From Deltaproteobacteria bacterium (lineage in GTDB: Bacteria; Desulfobacterota; DSM-4660; Desulfatiglandales; HGW-15): 64,000 nt of DNA. This document shows, piece by piece, positions 25,071 to 34,511 of the stretch (position 1 is its first letter; every line of letters starts with the position of its first letter). The stretch lies in assembly GCA_019310485.1 (NCBI GenBank), contig JAFDEF010000003.1:50111-114110 (forward strand), written 5' to 3'. Below the pieces are notes generated by a model. That model had not been told where the DNA came from, made no database searches, and saw only the letters and a list, made by a program, of their open reading frames with translations. A program made the translations under genes and the position numbers.

Positions 25071-26057
25071 TTATTTTATGAAGTTTGAATAAGTCTCTTC
25101 AAAGTTGGGGATTTCCGCTGTAAGCCACTTCTTGATGTTTTTGACGATTCTCTCCTGGATTTGGCGGACTCTTTCGCGCGATATATTGTACTTGTCACCA
25201 AGTTCCTGAAGAGTCATAGGGTTCTCTGACATTATCCTGTTGTCAAAAATGTCTCGTTCTTTTCCGGAAAGCCTCTCCCTGTATTCCTCCAGCTTACTGA
25301 GAAGCAGCTCCCTACCCTCTTTCTCAGAGAGCAACTCATCAACAGGCTGTGCTCTGTCAGGCAGGAGGGATCCGTAAACTTCCTTGCCATTTTCACCGAT
25401 TGGGGCATCAAGAGATATTTCGCCTCCTCCCAGGCGCTGACTCATTTCTTCAACTTCTTTTTCCTTAACATCCAGCCTCTCGGCAAGAAGTCTCGGTTCA
25501 GGATCAAAGCCCTGGGAAATCAATTTTTCCCTCTCTTTTGCAAGGTTAAAGAAAAGTTTTCGCTGTGTCTGGGTCGTCCCGATCTTCACCAGCTTCCAGT
25601 TTTCCATGATGAATTTCAATATGTAGGCCTTGATCCAGAATGAAGAGTAGTAGGAAAACTTTATTCCCCTGTAAGGATCGAACTTGCGGACCGCCTGAAG
25701 CAGACCCAGATTTCCTTCCTGGATGAGATCCATGAGGCTTCTTGTCCAGTAGCGATGGAAATCCATGGCTATCTTAACCACAAGTCTGAGGTTGGAGGTT
25801 ATGAGAATGTAGGCAGCCCTCTTATCCTTCTTCTCCCTTACCCTTATTGCGAGCATTCGTTCTTCTTCACGCGTCAGAAGCCTGAATTTCTTAATCTCCA
25901 TCAGGTAAAGCTGAAGAGGATCATAAGGGACGAGGGCCTTTTCCTCAGGCTGAACAACAGGCCTGAGGTCAAACTCCGGCAAGGTCTCCAGGAGTTCAGG
26001 CTCCTCAGATACGGCTTCTTCGGGTAAAGGAATTCCTTTTTTCTTTTTTCTTGCCAT
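25071..26057 (-). CDS. RNA polymerase sigma factor, RpoH (sigma-32)-like
   Basis: 328 residues from ATG 26057; a GTG at 26129 would add 24 residues with little support. Region 1.2/2 begins PYDPLQLYLMEIKKFRLLT. Region 2.3-2.4 contains YSSFWIKAYILKFIMENW, and the RpoH box QRKLFFNLAKEREKL is intact. Region 3 follows, and region 4.2 has the HTH LQELGDKYNISRERVRQIQERI. The RpoH box marks the sigma-32 branch, which in proteobacteria drives heat-shock and, in deltaproteobacteria, wider stress genes. The position beside chaperone-like and envelope genes fits a stress role. Between this gene and tyrS lies a large palindrome cluster. Confidence 0.87.
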   Translation of the reverse strand: MARKKKKGIPLPEEAVSEEPELLETLPEFDLRPVVQPEEKALVPYDPLQLYLMEIKKFRLLTREEERMLAIRVREKKDKRAAYILITSNLRLVVKIAMDFHRYWTRSLMDLIQEGNLGLLQAVRKFDPYRGIKFSYYSSFWIKAYILKFIMENWKLVKIGTTQTQRKLFFNLAKEREKLISQGFDPEPRLLAERLDVKEKEVEEMSQRLGGGEISLDAPIGENGKEVYGSLLPDRAQPVDELLSEKEGRELLLSKLEEYRERLSGKERDIFDNRIMSENPMTLQELGDKYNISRERVRQIQERIVKNIKKWLTAEIPNFEETYSNFIK

Positions 26058-26142
26058 GATGAAACTGTTTGTCCAGGCTTCGAGCTCCTTTGGTTCAAGC
26101 CTTTCTCGTCCAAATAGCTTCGAGCCCACGCAAAGTGGAGCC

Positions 26143-26274
26143 CCACGGGCAAGCCCGTGGCACCACTTAGTCCCGCCGAATTGCTTCGCAATCGGCGGGA
26201 CTTAGTGGTACGACATCCCGCCCGCCCTTAACCGCATTCATCCACGGCTAAAGCCGTGGCTTTCTGCGGGCGGG
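26143..26274. repeat. Cluster of three nested or adjacent palindromes upstream of the sigma-32-like gene
   Basis: (A) 26143-26160 is a perfect 8-bp palindrome (CCACGGGC/GCCCGTGG). (B) 26162-26209 is a near-perfect 22-bp stem with one bulge and loop TTC (ACCACTTAGTCCCGCCGA ... TCGGCGGGACTTAGTGGT). (C) 26217-26274 has a perfect 9-bp outer stem (CCCGCCCGC/GCGGGCGGG) enclosing an 8-bp palindrome (CCACGGCT/AGCCGTGG). These resemble REP or IS200/IS605-type end hairpins. They lie between tyrS and the sigma-factor start, so on the minus-strand transcript they could terminate or attenuate it. Confidence 0.75.
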
Positions 26275-26318
26275 GTTAATAAAGCACGCTCACTTCGGGG
26301 AATGCCTCAGCTCTTGTC

Positions 26319-27557
26319 CTATTCCCCTGTACGCGGCACAATCCTCAGGTACCTCTTCTTCCCCGCTCTTAGCAAAATAGAACCGCGACGCAAATCTCTT
26401 GTATCAATAACTTGATCAAAACTCTCTATTCTCCTGTCATTAACATACCCCCCACCTTGTGAGATGAGACGGCGGGCTTCTCCCCTGGTTTTACACAATC
26501 TACCCTTTTCAAACAGAAGATATGCGGGAATCCCTCGCTTTATCTCTTCGTGGGCGATTTCCTGCGTGGGGACGGATTCGGACAAGTCTGCTTTCTCTCC
26601 GCCGAAAAGCTGCCTTGAGGCCTCTCTAGCTTTTTCGGCTTCCTCTTTCCCGTGACACAGGAGCGTTGCTTCATATGCCAGCACTTCTTTTGCCTTCTTG
26701 ATCTCTTCCCCTCGAAGTGATCCCAGCCTTTTTACTTCCTCCATTGGAAGAAAAGTGAAAAGGGCCAGAAACCGTTCAATATCTCTATCATCCTGATTTA
26801 TCCAATACTGGTAGTATTCGTAGGGTGATGTCAACTTCTTGTCCAGCCAGATAGCCCCCTTATGCGTTTTCCCCATCTTTATGCCTGCAGAAGTAGTTAT
26901 AAGGGGAAAAGTCAGCGCATGAACAACCTCACCTTCCAAACGTCTTATGAGGTCAACGCCAGCCAAAATATTTCCCCACTGATCGTTTCCTCCCATCTGC
27001 AAACGACAATTAAAGTGCTTGAAAAGATGCCAGTAATCATAGGCCTGAAGTAGCATATAGTTAAACTCAATAAAGCTTAACCCCGTCTCCAGCCTCACCC
27101 TGTAGCTCTCCGCGGCAAGCATCCTGTTCACACTGAAATGACAGCCTATGTCTCTCAGGAAATCGATGTAGTTCAACTTGGTAAGCCAGTCCGCATTGTT
27201 CACCATCAAGGCTTTACCATTGCTGAAGTCTATGAAACGGGAAAGCTGTTCTCTGATTCCTTCGGCATTTCGGTTGATTTCCTCTCTTGTCATTATTCTT
27301 CTAGTCTCGGTCTTGCCGCTTGGATCCCCCACTAGGGTTGTGCCACCGCCCACAACGGCAATCGGCCGATGGCCTGCCCGCTGCATGTGAGCCAGGGCCA
27401 TTACCGGGACAAGGCTTCCCAGGTGCAAGCTGCTTGCAGTCGGATCAAACCCAATGTAACAAGTGGTTGGATTCTGAAGCTGCTTGCGGAGCTGATCCCT
27501 GTCTGTAACTTGTTCAACAAACCCCCTTTTTTCGAAAGTGTCAAAAACGTTTTCCAA
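26319..27557 (-). CDS. tyrS: Tyrosyl-tRNA synthetase
   Basis: 412 residues, class I synthetase. The N-terminal Rossmann fold carries the HIGH-type motif HLGS (residues 45-48 in FDPTASSLHLGSLVPVMA). Tyrosine-binding segments include the NADWLTKLNYIDFLRDIG region and FNYMLLQAYDYWHLF. The KMSKS motif appears as KMGKT (IKMGKTHKGAIWLD). A C-terminal S4 RNA-binding domain (TRGEARRLISQGGGYVNDRR) completes the protein, as in the TyrRS type with HLGS and KMGKT. One base after the rodZ-like stop, so translation is coupled. Confidence 0.95.
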   Translation of the reverse strand: MENVFDTFEKRGFVEQVTDRDQLRKQLQNPTTCYIGFDPTASSLHLGSLVPVMALAHMQRAGHRPIAVVGGGTTLVGDPSGKTETRRIMTREEINRNAEGIREQLSRFIDFSNGKALMVNNADWLTKLNYIDFLRDIGCHFSVNRMLAAESYRVRLETGLSFIEFNYMLLQAYDYWHLFKHFNCRLQMGGNDQWGNILAGVDLIRRLEGEVVHALTFPLITTSAGIKMGKTHKGAIWLDKKLTSPYEYYQYWINQDDRDIERFLALFTFLPMEEVKRLGSLRGEEIKKAKEVLAYEATLLCHGKEEAEKAREASRQLFGGEKADLSESVPTQEIAHEEIKRGIPAYLLFEKGRLCKTRGEARRLISQGGGYVNDRRIESFDQVIDTRDLRRGSILLRAGKKRYLRIVPRTGE

Positions 27558-27558
27558 C

Positions 27559-28536
27559 CTATTCTCTCCCAGTTTCCTTCGGCTTTTCCGGAAGCTTCAG
27601 CCTTACCACCTGGCCAAGCTCTCCAAGATTACTTATCTTTTTTCCGTTAAAATCAAAATCAATTCCCGCTGCATTTCCAACAACAATATCGAACCCTTGC
27701 TTTGCTTTCCACTGTGGCCTGCTCCCGGGCTGAAAAATGTACTCCTTGGGTTCTGCTCCGTCAATGCTAATGCTCAACCAGGTCCTTCCCTTGACAAACC
27801 CGCTGAGCACAAGCATCTTTTCTTCCTGAACATTGCTCTGTACAAGAGCGGAGCCTGCTCGCATTTTATCTTCCGGAAAAACACCCAGTTTTTTTTCAGC
27901 AGGAAGCTCTTGCTCCTCCTTCAGTGGTGCTTGCACCTGAGGCGGTGCTTTTTCCTTTTGAGGCAAAGGACGCGCTGCCTCTTCGCCCCTTTTCTTTTCT
28001 AGCGGCTCCACGGGCGCTGCTTTTTGGGAAAGAGATACTTTCTGCTTTTTTTCCATGGACCGGGACACAGGCTTTTCCTGCGCTACGATTGGTGCCTCAG
28101 CTTTTTCCCTTGGAGAATATCTGTACCATGCAAAGATCAACCCAGCCAAGATGGCCAGGATAACAACAGGGAAGAAAAAGCGAACTCTTCCGGTCCTTGG
28201 TTCGGGCTCAAGCAGCTTGGGCATTTCTGGTTCAACACTTGGCGGCTCTTCGTAAAGCTCCAGGACCTTTTTCTCATCAAGGCCCAGGGCCTTGGCATAG
28301 GATTTGATAAATCCTTTCACAAAAACCGGAGCAGGGAGCTCGTCCCATTCCTCTTTTTCAAGGGCCATAATAAGATGGCGCCTGAGCCTGGTCATCTCAG
28401 CTACTTGCTGGTGGCTGAGGCCCTTTTTCTCCCTCTCTGTCCTCAGCAGGGCTCCCACCCCGAGCTTGCTTGAAGCATGTTTCTCGGTGCTGGCTCCTTC
28501 ACCTGCCTGGTCTTCTTTTTGGTCTTTTTCCGCCAA
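27559..28536 (-). CDS. RodZ-like protein (HTH_25 plus DUF4115)
   Basis: 325 residues. A cytoplasmic N-terminal HTH_25 domain (about 25-90: VGALLRTEREKKGLSHQQVA, TRLRRHLIMALEKEEWDELP). One transmembrane helix (about 138-160, VRFFFPVVILAILAGLIFAW), a long Pro/Glu/Lys-rich periplasmic linker, and a C-terminal DUF4115 domain (about 245-320, with GRTWLSISIDGAEPKEYIFQ and DFDFNGKKISNLGELGQVVR). This is the RodZ architecture, which links MreB filaments to the cell wall. It sits between a SurA-like chaperone gene (33 bp upstream) and tyrS. Confidence 0.87.
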   Translation of the reverse strand: MAEKDQKEDQAGEGASTEKHASSKLGVGALLRTEREKKGLSHQQVAEMTRLRRHLIMALEKEEWDELPAPVFVKGFIKSYAKALGLDEKKVLELYEEPPSVEPEMPKLLEPEPRTGRVRFFFPVVILAILAGLIFAWYRYSPREKAEAPIVAQEKPVSRSMEKKQKVSLSQKAAPVEPLEKKRGEEAARPLPQKEKAPPQVQAPLKEEQELPAEKKLGVFPEDKMRAGSALVQSNVQEEKMLVLSGFVKGRTWLSISIDGAEPKEYIFQPGSRPQWKAKQGFDIVVGNAAGIDFDFNGKKISNLGELGQVVRLKLPEKPKETGRE

Positions 28537-28569
28537 CTAGAACCCCCAACATATGGGCCAAAAAATTGT

Positions 28570-29544
28570 TCAAAAAATGATCCTGGTATAAGAATTTTCT
28601 CGCAGTTCCTTTATCCAGGAATTATACCTTTTATTTACCTCTTCCTGGTAAAGAATTGAATAAATGGCATCCCTCACCTCGCTAAGCGGCCTTTGCTTGC
28701 CCCCCTTCTTTTTGACCAGCTTAATGATCTGAATTCCTGCCGGCACAATGATTGGGTCGCTGATCCCTCCCTCAGGCAGGGATGTGACCACTTTCCGCAG
28801 ACCTGGCTCAAGCTGGTCAACCTTGAAAATGCCAAGGTCGCCTCCTTCTTCAGCCCCCGGGCCCTCAGAGAAACGTCTCGCCATCTCAACAAAATCTTCA
28901 CCCGCCCTCAACCTCTCCACCAATCCCTGGGCCTTAGCATAGAGCTCACGCACCTTTTCCGGATTCTTGCCTTCTTTCAGCCCTAGAAAGATACCGGCCA
29001 GGTGAACCTTTTCACCCTGAAGAAAGTCCCGCTTGTGTTTTTCATAGTATTGGGAAATCATTTTCTCTCTTATGATAATCTTAGACTTGACTTCAAACTC
29101 AATTAACCTGATATGCTCGAGATTTTGCTTCACTCTCTGCTTGTACTTTTCATAACTCAGACCCTCCTTCTTCAGCCTCTCAAGAAGATCTTCCTGGGTC
29201 CAATGATTATCCTTTTTCACCTTATCTATGGCCGCTTCAACCTGCCTTTCTGTTACATTTATCCCAAGTTCCTTTATCTTATCCCGGGCAAGTTTTTCAT
29301 CTATCAGGAACTCTAGTATCTTACGCCTTGTTTCCTGATAGTCTTCCTTGTCACGAAGCTTGATTTGCGCCGGTGTAAGTCCCGTCATCTCTTGGATTTT
29401 TTTGTTTAATTCGTGAAGCGTGATCACGTTGTCGTTTACTATGGCCACCACTCTATCGCAGAGCTCGGCGGAACTAGATCTCACCCCCGCCAAAACAATC
29501 ACCACGCAACCAACCACGGCTGCCATCAATCTCAAGCGTTTCAC
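28570..29544 (-). CDS. SurA-like periplasmic peptidyl-prolyl isomerase
   Basis: 324 residues from GTG 29544, immediately after the upstream stop. Signal peptide MKRLRLMAAVVGCVVIVLAG. A SurA_N-type domain begins at DRVVAIVNDNVITLHELNKK and a parvulin (PpiC) domain occupies about 175-275 (EKVHLAGIFLGLKEGKNPEK, VERLRAGEDFVEMARRFSEG, DLGIFKVDQLEPGLRKVV, GIQIIKLVKKKG). Its presumed role is folding of outer-membrane proteins. It follows a second PpiC gene and precedes a RodZ-like gene. SurA of E. coli has two parvulin domains; only one is seen here, common in deltaproteobacteria. Confidence 0.88.
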   Translation of the reverse strand: MKRLRLMAAVVGCVVIVLAGVRSSSAELCDRVVAIVNDNVITLHELNKKIQEMTGLTPAQIKLRDKEDYQETRRKILEFLIDEKLARDKIKELGINVTERQVEAAIDKVKKDNHWTQEDLLERLKKEGLSYEKYKQRVKQNLEHIRLIEFEVKSKIIIREKMISQYYEKHKRDFLQGEKVHLAGIFLGLKEGKNPEKVRELYAKAQGLVERLRAGEDFVEMARRFSEGPGAEEGGDLGIFKVDQLEPGLRKVVTSLPEGGISDPIIVPAGIQIIKLVKKKGGKQRPLSEVRDAIYSILYQEEVNKRYNSWIKELRENSYTRIIF

Positions 29545-30489
29545 CTACCCTATCTCCAGCTCTTTCAAAACCTCATTGTTTACCTTCACCGGAATCCTCT
29601 CCCTCAAACCGGCAAGCCAGTCCCTGTAAAGCTTCTGTCTTTTCTGAGAAGACAGCCTCGCTTCTATTTCCTCCAGCGATTCTGAGAGGTCTTTGAATCC
29701 TGCAGGTCTCCTCTCCACAACCTCAATAACGTGAAACCCATAGGGACTTTGCACTACCCGGCTGATCTCCCCCACTTTCAACGAAAAAATGGCCTTTTCA
29801 AGAGATTTCTCCAACTCTCCTTTTTGGACCCACACCGCTTTGGCAGAGTTTTCAATCCCAGGAATCGGAGAAACCCCGGCAATCAGTTGGCTTAGCTCGG
29901 CTCCCTGAGCCCATTTCTCACGCACTGATTCAGCTTCCTCCCTGGTTCTTGTCACCACCTGCCTGAATTTAACCATCTCAGGTCTCTTGAATTCTCCGCG
30001 GTGGGATTTGAAATAGGATTCTATTTCCTTGAAAGGAACAACGACTTTTTCTCCCAAGGCCTCATCAACGACTTTCTTGATAAGTAGTCGCTCTCTCAAC
30101 CGCCTTTCCCACTCCGCATAGTCCATGTCGGCCCTGAGCAACATTTCTTTGAAGTCCTCTTCCGAGTATCCATTCCTAATTTTTTTCAACGCCACCTTGA
30201 ACTCCAGCTCAGATAACCGGATATTGTTTTCTCTCCCATACTCCAGCACCAGGTACTGATCAATGATTCTATCAAGCATCGGCTTCACAGCCTCTTTTTC
30301 CATCGGCCCGGTTATATCCAGTTCCTGACTTATTTCTCCTATATCTTGCTTTAGCTGCTCCAGGGTTATCTCCCTTTCACCGATCACGAGCGCAATCTTC
30401 TTATCTTTGTGGTCGAAGAGGTCACACCCAAGAAGGGAAATGCAAACTATGACCAGAGTAAAGACAAACCTGCTTATGCGCGGATCCAT
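29545..30489 (-). CDS. PpiC-type peptidyl-prolyl isomerase lipoprotein (SurA/PrsA-like)
   Basis: 314 residues from ATG 30489 (MDPRISRFVFTLVIVCISLL); an earlier in-frame start would add 15 residues. The lipobox SLLGCDLF indicates lipidation. An N-terminal SurA-like helical domain (about 30-150, with ALVIGEREITLEQLKQ and LVLEYGRENNIRLSELEFKV) is followed by a parvulin domain (KFRQVVTRTREEAESVREKW, then GFHVIEVVERRPAG). Envelope chaperone. Transcribed from the mfd side, with its stop codon adjoining the next gene's GTG, so the two chaperones are co-expressed. Confidence 0.87.
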   Translation of the reverse strand: MDPRISRFVFTLVIVCISLLGCDLFDHKDKKIALVIGEREITLEQLKQDIGEISQELDITGPMEKEAVKPMLDRIIDQYLVLEYGRENNIRLSELEFKVALKKIRNGYSEEDFKEMLLRADMDYAEWERRLRERLLIKKVVDEALGEKVVVPFKEIESYFKSHRGEFKRPEMVKFRQVVTRTREEAESVREKWAQGAELSQLIAGVSPIPGIENSAKAVWVQKGELEKSLEKAIFSLKVGEISRVVQSPYGFHVIEVVERRPAGFKDLSESLEEIEARLSSQKRQKLYRDWLAGLRERIPVKVNNEVLKELEIG

Positions 30490-30730
30490 AGCGTGACCTT
30501 TTTGACCCATTAATGGAGAAATATCTGTAAACATTTAGAATAACAGGTGGTGCGCAAATTGCAACAATAATCTTTGGGGATTTAGACCCTCTAAGCTCTG
30601 TAAACAGCACCGCTAAAGGGCTTCCCGATCAGCTCTCCCAATGCAGCAAGGGCAATCCTTGGATAGAAACTTTCTTATTGGACCGGGCTGGGATGGCTTC
30701 CCTCTTTATCAATCCAATGAGTCAAAGCCT

Positions 30731-33700
30731 TTAGTTTTCGCAGCACAACAGAAGAGAGTGGATAACTTCCTGGGTACCCAAAAGCTTTTCAAGGGGCGAC
30801 AGGTTGGCAATTCTAAGCTTTACTTTTCTCTCTGAAAGGAACTGGAACTTACCCGTCTTCTCCCTAGCAGCCCTGACAAGAATTTCAGGCTCAACCCGCG
30901 TGTTTTCTGAAAAGGTCAGTATAGCCGCCCCCCGATTGATATCCAGCCGGGAAATGCCCGCCTTTTTTAGAAGGAGCCTCACAGACATTACGTGCATCAA
31001 GTTGGTAACTTCGGGCGGGAGCGGCCCGAACCTATCCAGCAATTCCTCTTTCATAACTTCCAGTTCTTCCGGCTCGCACAGCTTCGACAGTCTCCGGTAG
31101 AGGTTCAATCTAACATCCATGTCAGAGACGTAATCGCTTGGAAGGTAGGCCGGCAAATTTAGGTTTATTTCAGGATTGATCTCCTCATGCCACTCTTCCC
31201 CTTTAAGTTCCGCAATACTCTGTTCAATCAACTTTAGATAAAGCTCATAGCCAATGGCAGAGATGTGACCTGACTGAGAAAAGCCCAGTATGTTACCACC
31301 TCCCCTTATCCTGAGATCATGCATGGCCAGGTGAATACCGGCACCCAGGTGCGAAAAATCCATAAGGGCTCGCAACCTCTTTTCCGCATCCCTGGTGAGA
31401 TGCGCCCCATCGGATAAAAGCAGGTAAGCATAGGCCATCTTACTCGATCTACCTACCCTCCCTCTTAACTGGTATATCTGCGAAAGACCGAAGCGTTCGA
31501 CCTCGTTTATTATGATGGTATTCACAGTTGGTATATCCAGACCAGATTCAATAATGGTCGTACACACCAAAACATCTATGTCCCTTTTGTGAAAACGGAT
31601 CATTGTCTGTTCAAGGTCCTTTTCTTTCATCTGCCCGTGGGCGATCGCAAAGCGTGCTTGCGGGACAAGTCGCTTCAGTTCTTCGGCCACCCGCTCTATT
31701 GTCTGAACGCTGTTATGCACAAAAAAAACCTGGCCTCCCCGCTGCAACTCATTCTCTATTGCTCGTTGGACTGTATCTTCATCATACGTGGTTAAATGAG
31801 TTTGAATTGCCATTCTATCAGCAGGAGGGGTTTCTATTAGGCTCAGGTCTCTTATTCCCATCAAGGACATGTGAAGAGTTCTGGGGATAGGAGTTGCGCT
31901 CAGCGCCAGCACATCTACCAGGGCCCTGTATCTCTTTATTTTTTCTTTCTGTCTCACCCCAAATCGCTGTTCCTCGTCTATTATCAATAGTCCAAGATCC
32001 TTGAATTGCACATCCTTTTGCAGAAGCCTGTGTGTCCCGATCAAAATATCAATCTTCCCGGATCTCAGCTTGCCGATAATCTCCTTCTGCTCTGCCTTTC
32101 TCTTGAACCGACTTAGAACAGCAATTTGAATACCATAGGCACACATTCTTTTGCCGAAGGTCTCGTAGTGTTGCTCTGCGAGCACGGTTGTCGGGACCAG
32201 GACTGCGACCTGCTTTCCGTCCATTACGGCTTTGAACGATGCCCTGATCGCCACTTCTGTTTTTCCAAAACCAACGTCTCCACAAACCAGCCTGTCCATG
32301 GGCTGATCTTCTTCCATGTCTTCCAGCACGTCTTCGATGGCCTTAATCTGGTCAGCAGTCTCTTCATGTTCAAACGTTGCTTCAAACTCCCTGTAGTAAC
32401 TGTCGGGACGGGAAAAGGCGTATCCCTTGCGGCACTTCCTGAGCGCATAAATCTCTACCAGCTGTTTGGCGATTTCCCTAATAGATCTTTTGGCTCTCTT
32501 TTTTGCTATGTCCCAGGATCGTCCTCCCAAGTGATCGAGCCTGGGGCTGGTTTCATCTGCACCTATATACTTTTGAAGAATGCTTATGCGAGTGGCCGGA
32601 ATATAGAGTCGATCATTACCGGCATATTCGATGAGCACAAAATCATTTGGCGTTCCCCCGATCTCCAGTTTACAAAGGCCCCCATAGCGCCCTATGCCAT
32701 GGTCCTGGTGGACCACAAAGTCCCCCACCTTAAGCTGGCTCAGAGATGTCCAGCTCGGTGCCGCAGCAGGGGCTTTTGCCCCTGCTTTGAGAACAGATCG
32801 CTTGGGACCGAAAATTTCATCTTCGCTTATTACCAAAAGACCTGCTTCAGGCCATGCAAATCCTTTGTCCAAACGGCCAAGGCAAATACTCAGGCCTCGA
32901 CCCGTGGACACCTCACCCCATTGAGAAACTGTCTCCGCCAGCTCAACGTGGTAGTTCTTGAGAATTTGTTTCAACCGCTCTGCCTGTTGTTCAGTGCGAC
33001 AAACCAGTACCACTCTCAGACCCTGCTCCTGGTAGGAAAAGATTTTCTCTGCTACAGGGGCCATGGAAACCCTTCCTTTACCGGGGAGGCTTATTTCAAA
33101 ATCAGCATCTACTGGAGATCCACCTCTTACATGAAGCCTCCTGGCCCCCACATTATCCTTTCCAACCAAGCTCAGTTCGTTGAGACTGAGTCTTTGGTAT
33201 TGATTGATTTTTTCATCAAGCTCTTGAGATGACAAAAGTATGCCTCTCAGATCTGGAAAAGGAGCATTTCTTTCCTCTGCTTCCAGCTTGCAGGCTTGCG
33301 CCTCTCCTTCAAATTTTTGAATAAAAGACTGGGCATCCTTTCTGAAGTGAAGGGAATCGACAAGGATCAGCACGCCGTTTTCAGGAAGGTAATCAAATAA
33401 CGTATTAAGGTGCGCATAGTAGTGATTCAACCACGCTTCTTGTCCTGCAAAGGTGACGGAGCCGCCTATCCCTGTAGGAATCCGTCCAATTGACCTTGCC
33501 CTCTGGACGTTTTCCTCATCCATAATTATTTCATTGGCGGGCAGCAAAACTACTTCTTTCATGTGCTGTGTGGATCTCTGGCTAGTGGTTTCAAAATGGC
33601 GGATGCACTCTACCCTGTCCCCCCAGAACTCTACTCTAACAGGCTCAGCATAGAGAGGAGGAAACACGTCTATGACACCGCCCCGAACAGAATAGTCGCC

Positions 33701-34228
33701 CCTTTCCTCTACAAGCGATGTACGTGAGAAACCGTTCACTTCCAGCCTCTGCAAAAGATCTTCCCTGTTTACCTCCTCCCCTACCACAAGGTATTCAAGC
33801 GCCCTTGTCATGGCTTCTTTCGGCATGACTTTAAGCAGAGCTGCCTCGATGGATGTGACTACGATCGAGTTCTTTCCTGAGTAAAGAGAATAAAGCCCTT
33901 GAAGCCGGCGGGCAACCAGGTCGCGCGGCGGCCTTATCCCTTTGAGAGGAGAAATATCGTAGAGCGGGAAATCGTAAAGTCTTCTCTTGTCGGGATCTCC
34001 GCGGACAAAAGACCGGGGAAGAAAAAATTCCAGGTGCTTGAAAAGCCTTTTGGCTTCCCTTGCATTTGGCAATACAACGAGGCTGGGTTTATCTAAACCG
34101 GAGAGCAAACTTGAAAGGAAAAATGACCTCGCCGTCCCTGAAAGCCCACTGACTTCCAGTTCTTTCAAACCTTCATTGATCCATTTCTCTAAAATAACTA
34201 GATTTTCGCCCGCATACAGCATGACCAA
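30731..34228 (-). CDS. mfd: Transcription-repair coupling factor
   Basis: 1165 residues in the full Mfd layout: N-terminal UvrB-homology region (about 1-340), CarD-type RNA polymerase-interaction domain (KVGDFVVHQDHGIGRYGGL), and two RecA-like helicase domains. The Walker A-like GDVGFGKTEVAIRASF is followed by the DEEQ-type box IIDEEQRFGV. The TRG-like motif and C-terminal TRCF domain (YRRLSKLCEPEELEVMKEEL) follow. It releases stalled RNA polymerase and recruits UvrA. TTG 34228 or ATG 34222 may be the start, and both have a purine-rich site. It is the first gene of the envelope run and lies 283 bp from the truncated dipeptidase. Confidence 0.95.
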   Translation of the reverse strand: MVMLYAGENLVILEKWINEGLKELEVSGLSGTARSFFLSSLLSGLDKPSLVVLPNAREAKRLFKHLEFFLPRSFVRGDPDKRRLYDFPLYDISPLKGIRPPRDLVARRLQGLYSLYSGKNSIVVTSIEAALLKVMPKEAMTRALEYLVVGEEVNREDLLQRLEVNGFSRTSLVEERGDYSVRGGVIDVFPPLYAEPVRVEFWGDRVECIRHFETTSQRSTQHMKEVVLLPANEIIMDEENVQRARSIGRIPTGIGGSVTFAGQEAWLNHYYAHLNTLFDYLPENGVLILVDSLHFRKDAQSFIQKFEGEAQACKLEAEERNAPFPDLRGILLSSQELDEKINQYQRLSLNELSLVGKDNVGARRLHVRGGSPVDADFEISLPGKGRVSMAPVAEKIFSYQEQGLRVVLVCRTEQQAERLKQILKNYHVELAETVSQWGEVSTGRGLSICLGRLDKGFAWPEAGLLVISEDEIFGPKRSVLKAGAKAPAAAPSWTSLSQLKVGDFVVHQDHGIGRYGGLCKLEIGGTPNDFVLIEYAGNDRLYIPATRISILQKYIGADETSPRLDHLGGRSWDIAKKRAKRSIREIAKQLVEIYALRKCRKGYAFSRPDSYYREFEATFEHEETADQIKAIEDVLEDMEEDQPMDRLVCGDVGFGKTEVAIRASFKAVMDGKQVAVLVPTTVLAEQHYETFGKRMCAYGIQIAVLSRFKRKAEQKEIIGKLRSGKIDILIGTHRLLQKDVQFKDLGLLIIDEEQRFGVRQKEKIKRYRALVDVLALSATPIPRTLHMSLMGIRDLSLIETPPADRMAIQTHLTTYDEDTVQRAIENELQRGGQVFFVHNSVQTIERVAEELKRLVPQARFAIAHGQMKEKDLEQTMIRFHKRDIDVLVCTTIIESGLDIPTVNTIIINEVERFGLSQIYQLRGRVGRSSKMAYAYLLLSDGAHLTRDAEKRLRALMDFSHLGAGIHLAMHDLRIRGGGNILGFSQSGHISAIGYELYLKLIEQSIAELKGEEWHEEINPEINLNLPAYLPSDYVSDMDVRLNLYRRLSKLCEPEELEVMKEELLDRFGPLPPEVTNLMHVMSVRLLLKKAGISRLDINRGAAILTFSENTRVEPEILVRAAREKTGKFQFLSERKVKLRIANLSPLEKLLGTQEVIHSLLLCCEN

Positions 34229-34511
34229 GATACCCTCTGCTTCTTTTTAAAAAACATAATCAAAGAAAAAACTAATGGCAAGATGCAATCATTGAAAACG
34301 AAGATGAAGTGCTGAAAAAGTAAATAAGGACAGGGACTAACTACCGGCACACAACTGCGTTATAAGGCACGTATCATTAGCACTTCGGGAAAGGCCGATC
34401 AAAGGAGGAAGGAGTTCTACCCGGTATCTTAGTGCGGATTTTGTTGAACCATGCGCTTCTCTAAATCTAAATGGCAATTACCGGCCTGCTAAAACAGAAA
34501 CTCCAGAATTT

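Noticed and set aside
30535..30730. Possible gene between mfd and the PpiC lipoprotein
   Set aside because: The short frame near 30641 is antisense to the mfd end and lacks protein-like composition.
32126..33232. 368-codon plus-strand open frame
   Set aside because: It lies antisense to mfd, which has full motif support; codon usage and repeated cysteines look like a shadow frame.
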